Positions 46,091 to 57,061 are shown, counted from the stretch's first letter. The stretch is 64,000 nucleotides of DNA from Ga0077560 sp046330395 (GCA_046330395.1 JAXLSS010000008.1:46417-110416); one strand, 5' to 3'. Notes: generated by a model from the letters alone, not told the origin. Numbers and translations are program-made.

Positions 46091-47071
46091 ACATGCTGTC
46101 GGAGGTGCTCCGCAACGTGCGCCTGCGCGGCGCGGTGTTCTACGACGTGCGGGGTGGCAGGTCGTGGTCCGGGAGGGCTGGCGGCACGCGACATCGCGGC
46201 GGCCGTCATGCCGGGCTCGGAGCACGTGATGGAGCACCACGTGGTGACGCGGGGGAGGCGTGGGGCGCCATCGTGGGCGAGCCCGCGGTGCGCATGGGCG
46301 TGGGGGACATCGTGGTGGTGCCGCACGGCGACCCGCAACGTGGCCAGCACCGTTCGCGCCGCCGGCACCTGCGGACGTGGCCTGGCACATCGCCACCGCC
46401 AACGACCCCAAGCCCATCCCGGTGATCCTCAACGGGCGCCGCCCGCATCTCGCCGGTCACCGAGGACGACGACGCTCCCACCGTTGTGGCGTGCGGGTTC
46501 CTGGGATGCGACCTGCGGCCGTTCAACCCGCTCATCGGGAGCCTGCCGCGACTGCTGCACATCCCGGCCGAGGGGGCGCGGGGCTGGAGCGTCGACGCCG
46601 TGCGTCACGCGGTGCGCGGCTGCACGAACGGCGCCCGGGCAGCGACGTGGTGCTGGAGCGGCTCAGCGAGATGATGTTCGTGCGGACGCGGTGCGCCGGT
46701 ACATCGATGGCCTGCCCGACGAGGCCACGGGATGGCTGGCGGGGATGCGCGACGACTGCGTGGGCGCGGCGCTGGCGCTCATCCACGCACAACCCGGCCA
46801 CGCCTGGACCGTGGATGCCCTCGGTGCGCAGGTGGCCTGTCGCGCCCGGCATTCCATGACCGGTTCACGCGCCTGGTGGGCGATGCGCCCATGCAGGTAC
46901 CGGCGGCAGCGCTGCAGGTGGCCGCCACGCATCTGCGCGACACGGACGCGCCCGGGTGCTGGCGGTGGCCCAGCGGGTGGGCTACGGCTCGGAGTCCGCC
47001 TTCAGCAGAGCGTTCAAGCGCATCGGGCAGCGCGCCGTCCGGATGCAAGGCGCGCCCACGGCTCCGACTGA
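46091..47071 (+). CDS. AraC-family regulator with cupin sensor domain (heavily frameshifted)
   Basis: A one-component regulator scattered over three frames. The N-terminal cupin part reads MLSEVLRNVRLRGAVFYDVR, then ARDIAAAVMPGSEHVMEHHVV and GEPAVRMGVGDIVVVPHGDP; the middle VACGFLGCDLRPFNPLIGSL and VRRYIDGLPDEATGWLAG; the C-terminal HTH part HAWTVDALG, RPAFHDRFTRLVGDAPM, VAQRVGYGSESAFSRAFKR. At least eight indels are needed. The exact 5' end (ATG 46091 or earlier) and 3' end (about 47071) are uncertain. It is divergent from the methyltransferase and might regulate it. Confidence 0.6.
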   Translation, partial: TCCRRCSATCACAARCSTTCGVAGRGPGGLAARDIAAAVMPGSEHVMEHHVVTRGRRGAPSWASPRCAWAWGTSWWCRTATRNVASTVRAAGTCGRGLAHRHRQRPQAHPGDPQRAPPASRRSPRTTTLPPLWRAGSWDATCGRSTRSSGACRDCCTSRPRGRGAGASTPCVTRCAAARTAPGQRRGAGAAQRDDVRADAVRRYIDGLPDEATGWLAGMRDDCVGAALALIHAQPGHAWTVDALGAQVACRARHSMTGSRAWWAMRPCRYRRQRCRWPPRICATRTRPGAGGGPAGGLRLGVRLQQSVQAHRAARRPDARRAHGSD

Positions 47072-47079
47072 CCACGAGA

Positions 47080-47161
47080 TGGGGATGGGGGGAGTCGAAC
47101 CCCCACGAGGTTTCGTGCGGTGTGCTTGAGACCACCGCGTCTGCCATTCCGCCACATCCCC
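47080..47161 (-). tRNA. tRNA-Leu(CAA)
   Basis: On the minus strand GGGGATG (5' end at 47161) pairs with CATCCCC (47087-47081) as acceptor stem. The D arm GCGGAATGGCAGACGC, a long variable arm (CACGAAACCTCGTG) and a T arm GGGGGTTCGACTCCCCC mark a class II tRNA. The anticodon loop CTCAAGC gives CAA, reading TTG. The anticodon stem GTGGT pairs poorly with ACACC; adding one C (ACCAC) makes it perfect, so a base is probably missing from the sequence. CCA is not encoded. Confidence 0.88.
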
Positions 47162-47228
47162 GTGGCGCCGCATGGTACCTGCGCGGGCCGGCCGGCCGGT
47201 GTCCTGGGCCGGCCGGCGACCACGGGGA

Positions 47229-48619
<1,391 letters not shown>

Positions 48620-48644
48620 GGGGTGTCCTTCCTTGAGGGTGTGC

Positions 48645-49708
48645 TCAGGACGGCGGAGCATAGCGGCGGGTGCCGCCGGCCCCGGCCGACTCGCTTGGTT
48701 GGTGAATGCAGGTGGGATCCTCGGCCAGGGGGTCGCCCGTGGCGGCCCAGGCACGGGCCCGGCTGCCGCCGCACATGGCCCGGAACTCGCAGCGCCCGCA
48801 CTTGCCCTTGAGGCGCTCCGGGTCACGGATCGAGGTGAACAGCTCGGAGTGGTTGTAGAGGTCCACGGGTGACCGCTCGCGGACGTTGCCGGCGGGCATG
48901 GGCAGGAACCCGCTGGGGCACACCTGGCCGTCGTGGGAGATGAACATGAACCCGCGCCCGCCCAGCACCGGCGGCGGCACCCGGGTGCCGCCCCGCTGGG
49001 CCAGCACGCGCCGGTACGGCGGGGCCTCGGTGACCTTGATGCGCATGGGCACCACGTCGGCCAGGTCGGCGAGGCGGTTGAAGGCGGCCTCGTGCTGCTC
49101 GGGCGTCAGCATGTCCTCCTGCGCACCCCGGCCCACGGCCACCAGGAAGAACACGCCCACATCACGGCGCCGACGCCGGGTGACCTCATCTCGGCCAGCG
49201 CGTCCAGCTCGCCCACGGTATGGCGGGTGAGGGTGCTGTTGACCTGCACGGGCAGCCCGAGCGACCGGGCGTCGGCCAGGATGCGCGACCGGGCGTGCGA
49301 GCCCTGGATGCCGCGCATGCCGTCGTGGGTCTCGGGGTGGCCTCGTCGATGCTGATGGTTACCTGGCGCACCCTCGCGTCGCGCAGGCTGGTGAGCCGCT
49401 CGTGCGTGACCTTGGGGGTGGCGCTGGGAGTGAGGCCACGCGCAGGCCCAGGGAGTAGGCGTGCGCCACCAGGTCCTCCAGGTCGGCGCGCAGCAGCGGG
49501 TCGCCGCCGGTGAGAATGAGGGTGGCGTCGGGGAAGCCGTCGGCCAGCTGGCCGATCATGCGCCGGGCCTCATCGTCGGTGAGCTGACCCGGCAGTGGCC
49601 TGGGCTGGGCATCACCCGGCAGTGCAGGCATCGATACCCGCAGGCCTGGGTGACCTCCCAGGCCACCACCAGGCCGGGAGCGGACACTGGGCCGGGCGCG
49701 GTCGTCAT
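48645..49708 (-). CDS. Radical SAM/SPASM protein, TIGR04053-like (frameshifted)
   Basis: A radical SAM enzyme split over frames. The N-terminal cluster motif is CGYRCLHCR (CxxxCxxC) after VVAWEVTQA; then LTDDEARRMIGQLADGFPDA, LILTGGDPLLRADLEDLVAH, RQVTISIDEATP and MRGIQGSHARSRIL. The C-terminal SPASM part is in one frame: FLVAVGRGAQEDML, KVTEAPPYRRVLAQ, MFISHDGQVCPSGFLPMPAG, LKGKCGRCEFRAMCGGSRAR and DPTCIHQ, supplying the auxiliary-cluster cysteines. This order matches the TIGR04053-type family, of unproven role (peptide or heme-related). Breaks lie near 49,180, 49,340, 49,430 and 49,600. Confidence 0.75.
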
Positions 49709-49780
49709 CGCAACTGGAGGTCTATCGCACGCGGGGTGGTTCGCCCCAGGGCCAACCGTCTGTGACGGCGGCCGCGTGCG

Positions 49781-49786
49781 TAGACT
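49781..49786 (+). promoter_or_regulatory. Candidate -10 element for polA
   Basis: TAGACT ends 7 bases before the GTG start at 49794. On the minus strand TAGACC ends about 10 bases before the radical SAM ATG at 49708, so the 85-base gap may hold two divergent near-leaderless promoters. Confidence 0.35.
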
Positions 49787-49793
49787 CGCCCCG

Positions 49794-52399
49794 GTGGATG
49801 AGCCCGCAGTCCAGTCGTCCCTCGAGGAGGAGGCCGCCCCGGGGCAGCGGCTCATGCTGCTGATCGACGGCAACAGCCTGGCCTACCGTGGCCTTCTTCG
49901 CGCTGCCCGAGTCCATCGCGCGCGCCGACGGGTTCTCACCAACGCCTCTACGGGCTGGCGGCGATGATGGTGAAGGTGCTCACCGACGAGCGGCCGGGCC
50001 GGGTGGTGGTGGCCTGGGACGCCCCCGAAGGTGTTCCGGGTACGAGGAGTACTTGAGTACAGGCGCGGCGGCCGCAAGGAGACCCCGGCCTGCTGCGCGA
50101 ACAGCAGCCCCCACTTCCGGCCGCTGATGGAGGCGTTCGGGTTCGTCACCACCGAGTGCCTGGGGTTCGAGGCCGACGACGTCATCGGCACCCTGGCCAC
50201 GCGGCGTCCATGGACGGTGAGGACGTGCTGATCCTCACCGGCGACCGCGACGCGCTGCAGCTGGTGGACGAGCGCGTGGCGGTGCTGGCCACCGGGCGCG
50301 GGGTCACCGACACCACCCGCTACACGCCCGAGAAGGTGGAGGAGCGCTACGGGCTGCCGCCAAGCCTCATGCCCGACTTCCGGGGCATGGTGGGGGACTC
50401 CAGCGACAACCTGCCCGGGGTGCCCGGCATCGGCGAGAAGGGCGCCGCCCAGCTCATCGTCAAGTACGGGTCGCTGGACGAGGTGCTGGACCACGCCTCC
50501 GAGCAGACCCCCAAGCGGCGTGAGGCCCTCACCGAGCACCGCGACAACGCCCTGCTCACCCGGCGACTGGCCATCATCGACCGCGACACCCCCGTCGACC
50601 TGGACCTGGCCGACGTGCCGGTGCTGCGGATGGACGACCACCGGCTGGGGGTGCTGCGCCAGACGTTCACCGAGTTCGAGTTCGACAGCCTGGTGCGCCG
50701 GCTGGGCGACCTCACCGGCGGTGCGGTGCCCGAGGCGCCCCGGGTGGCGGTCACCCGTCCGATCACGGTGGTGGAGGTGGCCCCCGAGGAGTTGCCGCTG
50801 CGGCTGGCGGGCGCCACGGAGGTGGCCGTCGCGGTGGCCGAGGACCGCTGGGCCGTGGCCGCCGACACTGACGAGGTGCTCACCGGCGACCTGGGCGACG
50901 CCGGCGCGGTGGCCCGCGCCCTGTCCGGCGTGGCCGTGGCCGCGCACGACGCCAAGGCCCTGCCGGACGCCGTCTGGGACGAGGCCGTCAGGATCACCCA
51001 CGACACCATGATCGCCGGGTACCTGCTGCAGCCCCGCCGTCGCGGCTACCCCCTGGACGAGCTGGCCGCCGAGGCCGGCATCGGCGTGGAGGGCGCCGAC
51101 GAGCACCCGGCGGCACTGGCGGCCTCGCTGGTGCGCGACGTTACGCGGCGCCAGCGCGAGCAGCTGGACGCCGAGGGCCTCAGCCAGCTGTACGGCGAGG
51201 TGGAGCTTCCCCTGGTGGGTGTGCTGGCGGCCATGGAGCGCGCCGGGGTGGCGCTGGACGTGCACCGCCTCGCGGAGATCGGCGCCCGGGTGACCGACCG
51301 CATCGACGAGCTGCGCGACCAGATCTGGGAGTCGGCGGGGCAGGAGTTCGTGATCGACTCGCCCAAGCAGCTGGGGCACATCCTGTTCGAGGTGCTGGGG
51401 TTGCCGACGTTCCGCAAGGGCAAGACCGGCTACTCCACCGACCGGCAGGTGCTGAAGCTGCTGGAGCCCAAGCACCCCATCATCGGGCTCATCGGGCAGT
51501 ACCGGGAGTTCTCAAAGCTTGAGAACACCTATCTGGCCGCGCTGCCCGCCATGGTGGGCCCGGACGGCCGCCTGCACACCACGTTCAACCAGACGGTGGC
51601 CGAGACCGGGCGGCTGTCGTCCACCAACCCGAACCTGCAGAACATCCCCATTCGCACGCCCCTGGGACGGGAGATCCGCGACGCGTTCATCGCCGCGGAC
51701 GGCTGCGTGGTGCTGAGCTGCGACTACAGCCAGGTGGAGCTGCGCATCATGGCCCACTGCTCGGGCGAACCCACGCTGGCCGAGGCGTTCCGGCGCGGTG
51801 AGGACGTGCACCTGGCCACGGCCGCCGAGGTGTTCGGCATGGCCCCGCAGGACATCGACAAGACCACCCGCGACCGGGCCAAGGCCGTCAACTTCGGGAT
51901 CATCTACGGCATCTCCGACTTCGGGCTGGCCGAGCAGCTGTCCATTCCGCGCGCCGACGCCAAGGCCTACATCGAGACCTACCTGGCCCGGTACCCCCGC
52001 ATCCGCAATTTCATCGACACCACCATCGCCGCCGCCGCGCAGGACGGGTACGTCACCACGCTGCTGGGCCGGCGGCGGCCCATCCCGGAGCTCACGGGCC
52101 GCACCGTGCAGCAGCGGCAGCTGGGGGAGCGGCTGGCGGTGAACACCATCATCCAGGGCACGGCCGCCGACATCATCAAGGTGGCCATGGTGCGGGTGCA
52201 CCGGGCGCTGGCCGAATCGGGGCTGCGCACGCGCCTGATCCTGCAGATCCACGATGAGCTGCTGTTCGAGGTGCCCGAGGACGAGGTGGACCGCGCCGTG
52301 GCGCTGGCCCGGCAGGCCATGGTGGGGGCGTATGAACTCACCCCGCCGCTGGCGGTGGACACGGGCATCGGCGCCACCTGGCTGGAGGCCAAGCGCTGA
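49794..52399 (+). CDS. polA: DNA polymerase I (N-terminal frameshifts)
   Basis: Family A polymerase for repair and Okazaki fragment processing. The first about 140 codons are broken by at least five indels between 49,885 and 50,210, yet show LMLLIDGNSLAYR, ALPESIARADGF, GGRKETP and GFEADDVIGTLATR of the 5' nuclease domain. From 50,220 on it is intact: LILTGDRDALQLV, GIPGIGEKGAA-like VPGIGEKGAAQLI, the polymerase motifs DYSQVELRIMAH, RAKAVNFGIIYG and LQIHDELLFEVP. The 3'-5' exonuclease region lacks the acidic residues (VAVAVAEDRWAV where DxE is expected), so proofreading is probably absent. The GTG at 49794 is taken. Confidence 0.9.
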
Positions 52400-52622
52400 C
52401 GGCGGCCGAGGAGGACCTGTACGGGATCCTCCAGGTGGCCCCGCACGCCCGCATCGAGGTCATCACCGCCGCGTTCACGGTGCTGCGCGAGGCCGCGGCC
52501 CGGGACGACTCGCCGGAGGGCGGCCGGGTGCTGGTGCGGCTGATGCGGGCCCACGCCGTGCTGGGCGACCCCGCCCGCAGGCGCGCCTACGACGACGCGC
52601 GGGAGGCTCCTTCACGGCCTGA
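52396..52622 (+). CDS. Short J-domain-like protein, boundaries uncertain
   Basis: EEDLYGILQVAPHARIEVITAA-type sequence (here read from about 52,410) and AHAVLGDPARRRAYDDAR form a compact DnaJ-like J domain directly after polA; the canonical HPD is not seen (the loop reads ARDDSP). No ATG/GTG/TTG is in frame ahead of EDLYGIL; the frame opens at CTG 52396, overlapping the polA stop. The frame then runs on into the convergent gene, while a one-base shift gives a stop at 52622. Either an unusual start or indels are present. It may be a small co-chaperone or a remnant. Confidence 0.4.
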
Positions 52623-53445
52623 AGGGTGTACGACTGGGCGAGACGCGCGGGGCTGGTCGCGCAGGCGGTGCTCGCCGTGCTCGTCCTCCGGGGCCATCAC
52701 CCCGCCCTCGATGGCCTCCCACGGCACGCTGTCGTGCTCCACCAGCATGGTCAGGCGCATGCCGTGGTCCATCAGCGCGGTGATGATCTCCCCGAGCCCG
52801 CGGTTCCAGCTGTGGGTCACGTTGTGGGTGAACTCGGCGTCGGGGTCCACGTACGTCCTTGGCTCGTCGATCACGTCCGGGGCGTCCTGCTCGAAGTAGC
52901 TGAACCGCAGCCGGATCTCGCCGTCGTGTGACCGGTAGTCCATGGCCCACAGCCGGGGTGCCCCTCACGCAGGAACAGCCGCCCGCCGGGCCGCAGCAGC
53001 CCCGCCACGATTGCCGCCCAGCGGCGGATGTCGGGCAAGGCCATCCCAGGGCCCCCACGCCGGTGTACACCAGGTCGAAGCGCTCCCGTCCCAGCACCTC
53101 CACCGCCGAGTACACGTCGGCGTGCACGAACCGCGCGTCGGCCCCCGCCGAGGCGGCCAGGTTGCGGGCAACCTCCAGCGCGGGCGCGGAGAAGTCCAGA
53201 CCGGTCATCCGCGCACCCAGCCGCGCCAGCGAGACCGTGTCGGTGCCGATGTGGCACTGCAAATGCACGCCCTCCAGACCGGCGACGTCACCCAGACGCG
53301 GCAGGTCGAAGCGCACGGTCCTGCTGAGGAAGGACGGGTCCTCGGTGAACCGGGCCACGGCGTAGCCGGGCGAGGCCGCGTGGGTGGGCACGCGCTCATC
53401 CCAGTGGAGGCGGTTGATCTCCAGGTACTCATCCGACGGGCACAT
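52612..53445 (-). CDS. Class I SAM-dependent methyltransferase (frameshifted)
   Basis: It starts ATG at 53445, with INRLHWDERVPTHA, LQCHIGTDTVSLARLGARMT and GLDFSAPALEVARNLAASAG (SAM-binding), then RFDLVYTGVGALGWP. Indels near 53,035 and 52,965 move the rest to another frame: AAIVAGLLRPGGRLFLREGHP, then MDYRSHDGEIRLRFSYFEQD and HNVTHSWNRGLGEIITALMD. After correction the end reads about RLAQSYTLQAVKE, with the true stop near 52,590-52,612. The layout fits UbiE-like small-molecule methyltransferases of unknown substrate. It converges on the polA/J-domain unit. Confidence 0.7.
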   Translation of the reverse strand: MCPSDEYLEINRLHWDERVPTHAASPGYAVARFTEDPSFLSRTVRFDLPRLGDVAGLEGVHLQCHIGTDTVSLARLGARMTGLDFSAPALEVARNLAASAGADARFVHADVYSAVEVLGRERFDLVYTGVGALGWPCPTSAAGRQSWRGCCGPAGGCSCVRGTPAVGHGLPVTRRRDPAAVQLLRAGRPGRDRRAKDVRGPRRRVHPQRDPQLEPRARGDHHRADGPRHAPDHAGGARQRAVGGHRGRGDGPGGRARRAPPARPAPRVSPSRTPFRP

Positions 53446-53543
53446 GGCGCCCGCACGCTACCGGGATACGAAACATCCCAATCACCCTTGGGTATTGGTA
53501 GAATTGGTGGAGCACCCTCACGCCGATCCCCTCGGAGTTCCCG

Positions 53544-54239
53544 ATGAGCGCACCGCCCACCGTGCACCCCCTCGCCCCGCGCTTCGCGCAGGGCATCACG
53601 GCCGCCCTCTGCATCGAGGCGCTGGCGTTCCACACGCCCGGTGCCGTGGTGGCCGCGTTCGTCCTGGTGGCGGTGGCCCTGTTCGCCCCCCGGTTCTCGC
53701 CGGTGGGGTGGGTGTTCCGCCGCGTCGCCCCGCCGCCGCGTGAGCTGGAACCCGCCGCACCCACGCGGTTCTCGCAGCTGCTGGCCGTGGTGTTCCTGGG
53801 GTTGGCCTCCGTGGCCCTGTTCACCGGCCTCACGCTGGTGGGGTGGATCCTCACCGGGATGGTGGCCTGCCTGGCCCTGCTGTCGGCCACCACGGGCCTG
53901 TGCGTGGGCTGCGAGATCTACCGCCTGGCGCTGGCGCGGCGCACCGACCACGGCGAGGACCCCGCTTCTACTTCGATGGGCCTGGACGGGGAGGGCCCGT
54001 GGCTGGTGATGCTGACCGCCCCCGGCTGCGCCCGCTGCGAGCCCGCCGCCCGCGAGCTGGAGGCCGTGGCCGGCCGCCCCGTGCGCCGGGTGGACCTGTC
54101 GCGCACCCTGTCGGCCGCCAAGCTGCCGGTGCGCAGCGTCCCCCGCCGCCCTGGCGGTGCCGACGGCCGCCTGCACGCGGTGCGCGCCGGCCGCCTGGAC
54201 TACCGCGCCGTGCTGGCCGAGGTGGCCGCCGCGGTGTGA
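53544..54239 (+). CDS. DUF4395 membrane domain fused to a thioredoxin-like domain
   Basis: A 231-residue protein. The N-terminal half has about four membrane segments and the DUF4395 pattern, with the Cys pair in TTGLCVGCEIYRL. After a linker, residues about 150-231 form a thioredoxin-like domain: WLVMLTAPGCARCEPAARELE (CxxC), VRRVDLSRTL and a final DYRAVLAEVAAAV. Around 54,140-54,165 the sequence VPRRPGGADGR probably hides a compensating +1/-1 pair (VPAALAVP expected for the cis-Pro loop). A membrane thiol-disulfide exchange role is inferred from the two Cys pairs. Confidence 0.72.
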   Translation: MSAPPTVHPLAPRFAQGITAALCIEALAFHTPGAVVAAFVLVAVALFAPRFSPVGWVFRRVAPPPRELEPAAPTRFSQLLAVVFLGLASVALFTGLTLVGWILTGMVACLALLSATTGLCVGCEIYRLALARRTDHGEDPASTSMGLDGEGPWLVMLTAPGCARCEPAARELEAVAGRPVRRVDLSRTLSAAKLPVRSVPRRPGGADGRLHAVRAGRLDYRAVLAEVAAAV

Positions 54240-54264
54240 TGCCGCCGGTGGCACCCCGCCGAGG

Positions 54265-54293
54265 CTGTCACCCGAGGCCACCCGCTGTAGACT
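54265..54293 (+). promoter_or_regulatory. Probable promoter of rpsA
   Basis: CTGTCA (54265-54270) and TAGACT (54288-54293) are 17 bases apart, a good vegetative promoter. The leader to the ATG at 54382 is about 80 bases and holds AAGGAAAAC as ribosome site. S1 messages often carry autoregulatory leaders; no structure was defined here. Confidence 0.55.
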
Positions 54294-54381
54294 GCTCGTT
54301 CGCCTGGTTGCCGGGAGCGTGTTGCACGTCTCGCGGCGATGACATCAACCGCAGTGCTCATCCCAAGGAAAACAACTGTCC

Positions 54382-55649
54382 ATGACGACCGATACCGACG
54401 CCCCTTTCCCGTCGACCTCGACACCCTGGTTCGCACTGATGGCCCCGGAGTACATCGAGGTGGACGGCCAGATGGTGCCGAACTACGTGGACGCCACCAT
54501 CCCGATCTTCGGCGAGGAGATGTGGTCACCGGGAGGGTCAGCATCGACAAGGACGAGCGTCCTCGTCGACATCGGCTACAAGAGCGAGGGCGTCATCCCG
54601 CTCTCCGAGCTGTCCATCCGCAAGAGCGTCAACGTCGAGGAGGAGGTTTCCTCGGCGAGATGATCGACGCCCTGGTCATGACCAAGGAAGACCAGGACGG
54701 ACGGCTCATCCTCGTGGCAGGCGCCCGCTTCGAGGGTTAGCGGAAGCATCGAGGAAGCCGCGGGGGCGGGGCCGAGGGTCAGCACGTGGAGGGCACGGTC
54801 ATCGAGGTGGTCAAGGCGGCCTCATCCTGGACCTGGGCGTCCGGGCTTCCTGCCCGCCTCCTCGTGGACATCCGCCGGGTGCAGACCTGGACGAGTTCCC
54901 GGGACGCAAGCTGGAGTGCAAGGTCATCGAGCCGAATCGCAACCGCAACAACGCGGTGCTGTCGCGGCGCGGTGCTGGAGGACGAGCGGCGCGAGGTGCG
55001 CCAGAAGATCCTGGACGAGCCGCAGCCCGGTCAGGTCGTGGAGGGCACCATCAGCAACATCGTCGACTTCGGGGCCTTCGTGGACCTGGAGGGCATCGAC
55101 GGCCTCATCCACATCTCGGAGCTGTCGTGGAGCCACGTCAACCACCCGTCCGAGGTGCTGGCCATCGGTGACAAGGTCGAGGTGAAGGTGCTCGACATCG
55201 ACCGCGACCGCTGCGCATCAGCCTGGCCTCAAGACCCAGGCCGACCGCAGAGCATGCGTCGACATCGATGAACTTCGACGTGGGCGGGCATCGGTGAGCA
55301 AGGCCTGGGCGAAGGTGGTCACCTTCAAGAAGGCAACAGTTCAGGAGAACCCACTGGCCAGTCGATTGAGGCCTGTGCATTATCTTCGAACTGGCCGCCC
55401 ACTACGTGGAGAACCCGCGCGAGGTGGTCAGCCAGGGCGACGAGGTGGCCGTGCGCATCATCGAGATCGACGCGGGAGCGCCGCATGCCTGTCGCCGTCG
55501 CTCAAGCGCGCCGGTGACGGTGGCGACGTGGCCTACGACGACTACGACCAGGGCGAGTACGAGCACGACGGCGACTCGAGCAGGAGTGGAGGAGAGACCC
55601 ACGATGCCGAGGTCCTGAAGACGACGACGCGGCAGAGACCGAGAGCTAG
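54382..55649 (+). CDS. rpsA: 30S ribosomal protein S1 (heavily frameshifted)
   Basis: Four S1 RNA-binding repeats are visible over three frames: GDVVTGRVSIDKDE with VLVDIGYKSEGVIPLSEL; VEGTVIEVVK; VVEGTISNIVDFGAFVDLEG with GLIHISELSWSHVNHPSEVL; and KVVTF followed by YVENPREVVSQGDEVAVRI. An acidic tail (DYDQGEYEHDGD, DDAAETES) ends at TAG 55647-55649. At least eight indels are required, mostly in G/C runs. S1 is essential, so these are almost certainly sequence errors. The ATG at 54382 follows AAGGAAAAC. The next gene, coaE, starts 20 bases later, a common neighbour. Confidence 0.85.
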
Positions 55650-55669
55650 CCGCGCAGGCCGGAGGGGGC

Positions 55670-56272
55670 GTGACTGCTTCCTCCACGCCCCGTTGTCTGG
55701 GGCTGACGGTGGGATCGGATCGGGCAAGAGCACCGCTCCTTGCCGCGTTCGCCTGCTGCGCGGTGCCGCCACCCAGAGCAGCGACGAGGTGGTGCATGCG
55801 CTGTACGGGCGAGGACGTCATCGACGCCGTGGCCGCCTGCTTCGGCGCCGACGTGGTGGGTGCGGACGGGGTGGTGACCGCGCCACGGCTGGTGCCCAGC
55901 GTTCTGCACAAGACGGGGGCATCCGATTCCCGGAGGGCCTGCTGCACCCGCTGGTGGGCGAGGCCCGCACGGACTGGGTGCGCCGGATGCGCGCTGGTGG
56001 TGCTGCCACCGCGGCTGATCAGCAGGTGCCCTGCTGTTCGAGCTGGGGCCGTGCGAGCCACTTCGACGCCGTGGCCGTGGTCACCGCATCGCCTGGGTGC
56101 CGGGCCCGGTGGAGGCCCGGGGGCAGGCCTTCGCGGAGCGCGGGCCGCAAGGGCCGGAGGAGCGCAAGCAGGCGGCCGCCGACCGCGCGTTCACCAACGA
56201 CGGCGACATGGCGGCGTTGCAGGCCTGGGTGTGCGGCCTGATGGACGAGCGGCACGGACACCCTGTCCATGA
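55670..56272 (+). CDS. coaE: Dephospho-CoA kinase (frameshifted)
   Basis: Last step of CoA synthesis, phosphorylating dephospho-CoA. The GTG at 55670 follows GGAGGGGG. The start reads CLGLTGGIGSGKST once a base is added near 55,709 (P-loop), then SSDEVVHALY, DVIDAVAACFGADVVGADGV, and later KQAAADRAFTNDGDM with LQAWV. Multiple one-base losses break the frame. The stop TGA (56270-56272) overlaps the next ATG. It sits between rpsA and the transglycosylase, as in many actinobacteria. Confidence 0.8.
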   Translation: MTASSTPRCLGLTVGSDRARAPLLAAFACCAVPPPRAATRWCMRCTGEDVIDAVAACFGADVVGADGVVTAPRLVPSVLHKTGASDSRRACCTRWWARPARTGCAGCALVVLPPRLISRCPAVRAGAVRATSTPWPWSPHRLGAGPGGGPGAGLRGARAARAGGAQAGGRRPRVHQRRRHGGVAGLGVRPDGRAARTPCP

Positions 56273-56893
56273 CGCTGCGCCGCAGCGTCGCCCTGGTCCT
56301 GCTGGTGGTGCTGGCCGGGGATGGTGGACCGTGCACGAGACGATGCCGGGGTGGTGGCCACGCGGCCGTGGTTTCCGCTCTATCTTCGGCCACGGTGCGC
56401 AGGAGGCCGAGCGGTGCTCCTCGGCTGGACTCCGGCGCTGGTTGCCGCGGTGGTGCACGTGAGAGCCGGTGGACCCCGGATACCCACGTCCAAGGCCGGG
56501 GCGGCCTGATGCAACTGATGCCGGAGACCGCCTCGGTCTACGCCTCCCTGATCGACCGCCTGTTCGCCGCCGGACAGGCTCACCGACCCCGACGCGAACC
56601 TGGCCTACGGCACCCGGTACCTGCGGTACCTCATCGACCGCTACGACGCGGTGGTGCCGCTGGCGGCCACACGGGGCGCGTGGCCAACGCCGACCGCTGG
56701 CAGGCCGCCGCGCGGGGCCGAGGGACGGCGGCTGGATCCTGACCGCGACATCACGTTCCCCGAGACGCGGCGCTTCGTGAAGCGGGTGCTGGGCGACGCG
56801 GTGCTGTACCGCCGGGCCTACCCCACGCGGCTCGGCGCGGCCGTCCCCGGCCTGGCCGTGGTGGGCCCGGCCGCCCACGCCCTGCACCGCTGA
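56269..56893 (+). CDS. Lytic transglycosylase, Slt70-like (frameshifted)
   Basis: A short exported murein transglycosylase of about 205 residues. It begins MTLRRSVALVLLVVLAG (signal/anchor); ESRWTPDTH holds the catalytic Glu, GLMQLMPETASVYASLIDRL is the goose-lysozyme-like core, then DPDANLAYGTRYLRYLIDRY, and the tail FPETRRFVKRVLGDAVLYRR runs to TGA at 56893. The parts lie in three frames. Such enzymes cleave the glycan strand of peptidoglycan with anhydro-sugar formation. The ATG overlaps the coaE stop. Confidence 0.78.
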
Positions 56894-56969
56894 CGGCCCG
56901 CCGGCAAGCACCGTCCACACCTTGGTGGGGTTGGCGCGGTGGTGGGCCGGTGCGAGCCTCGTGCACGTC

Positions 56970-57009
56970 GGGGCGAGGCCACCGGAGCCCACCGGGGTGG
57001 CCCCGCCCC
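56970..57009. terminator. Hairpin between convergent genes
   Basis: GGGGC+GGCCACC (56970-56974, 56977-56983) pairs with GGTGGCC+GCCCC (56996-57002, 57005-57009) around a 12-base loop with a small internal loop. It lies between the transglycosylase and glyoxalase genes and could serve both. Confidence 0.45.
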
Positions 57010-57061
57010 GCCGCGTGGGGTGGGGGCGACGTGCTGGCACCCCGCCCCGCGCGGCCCGCGC

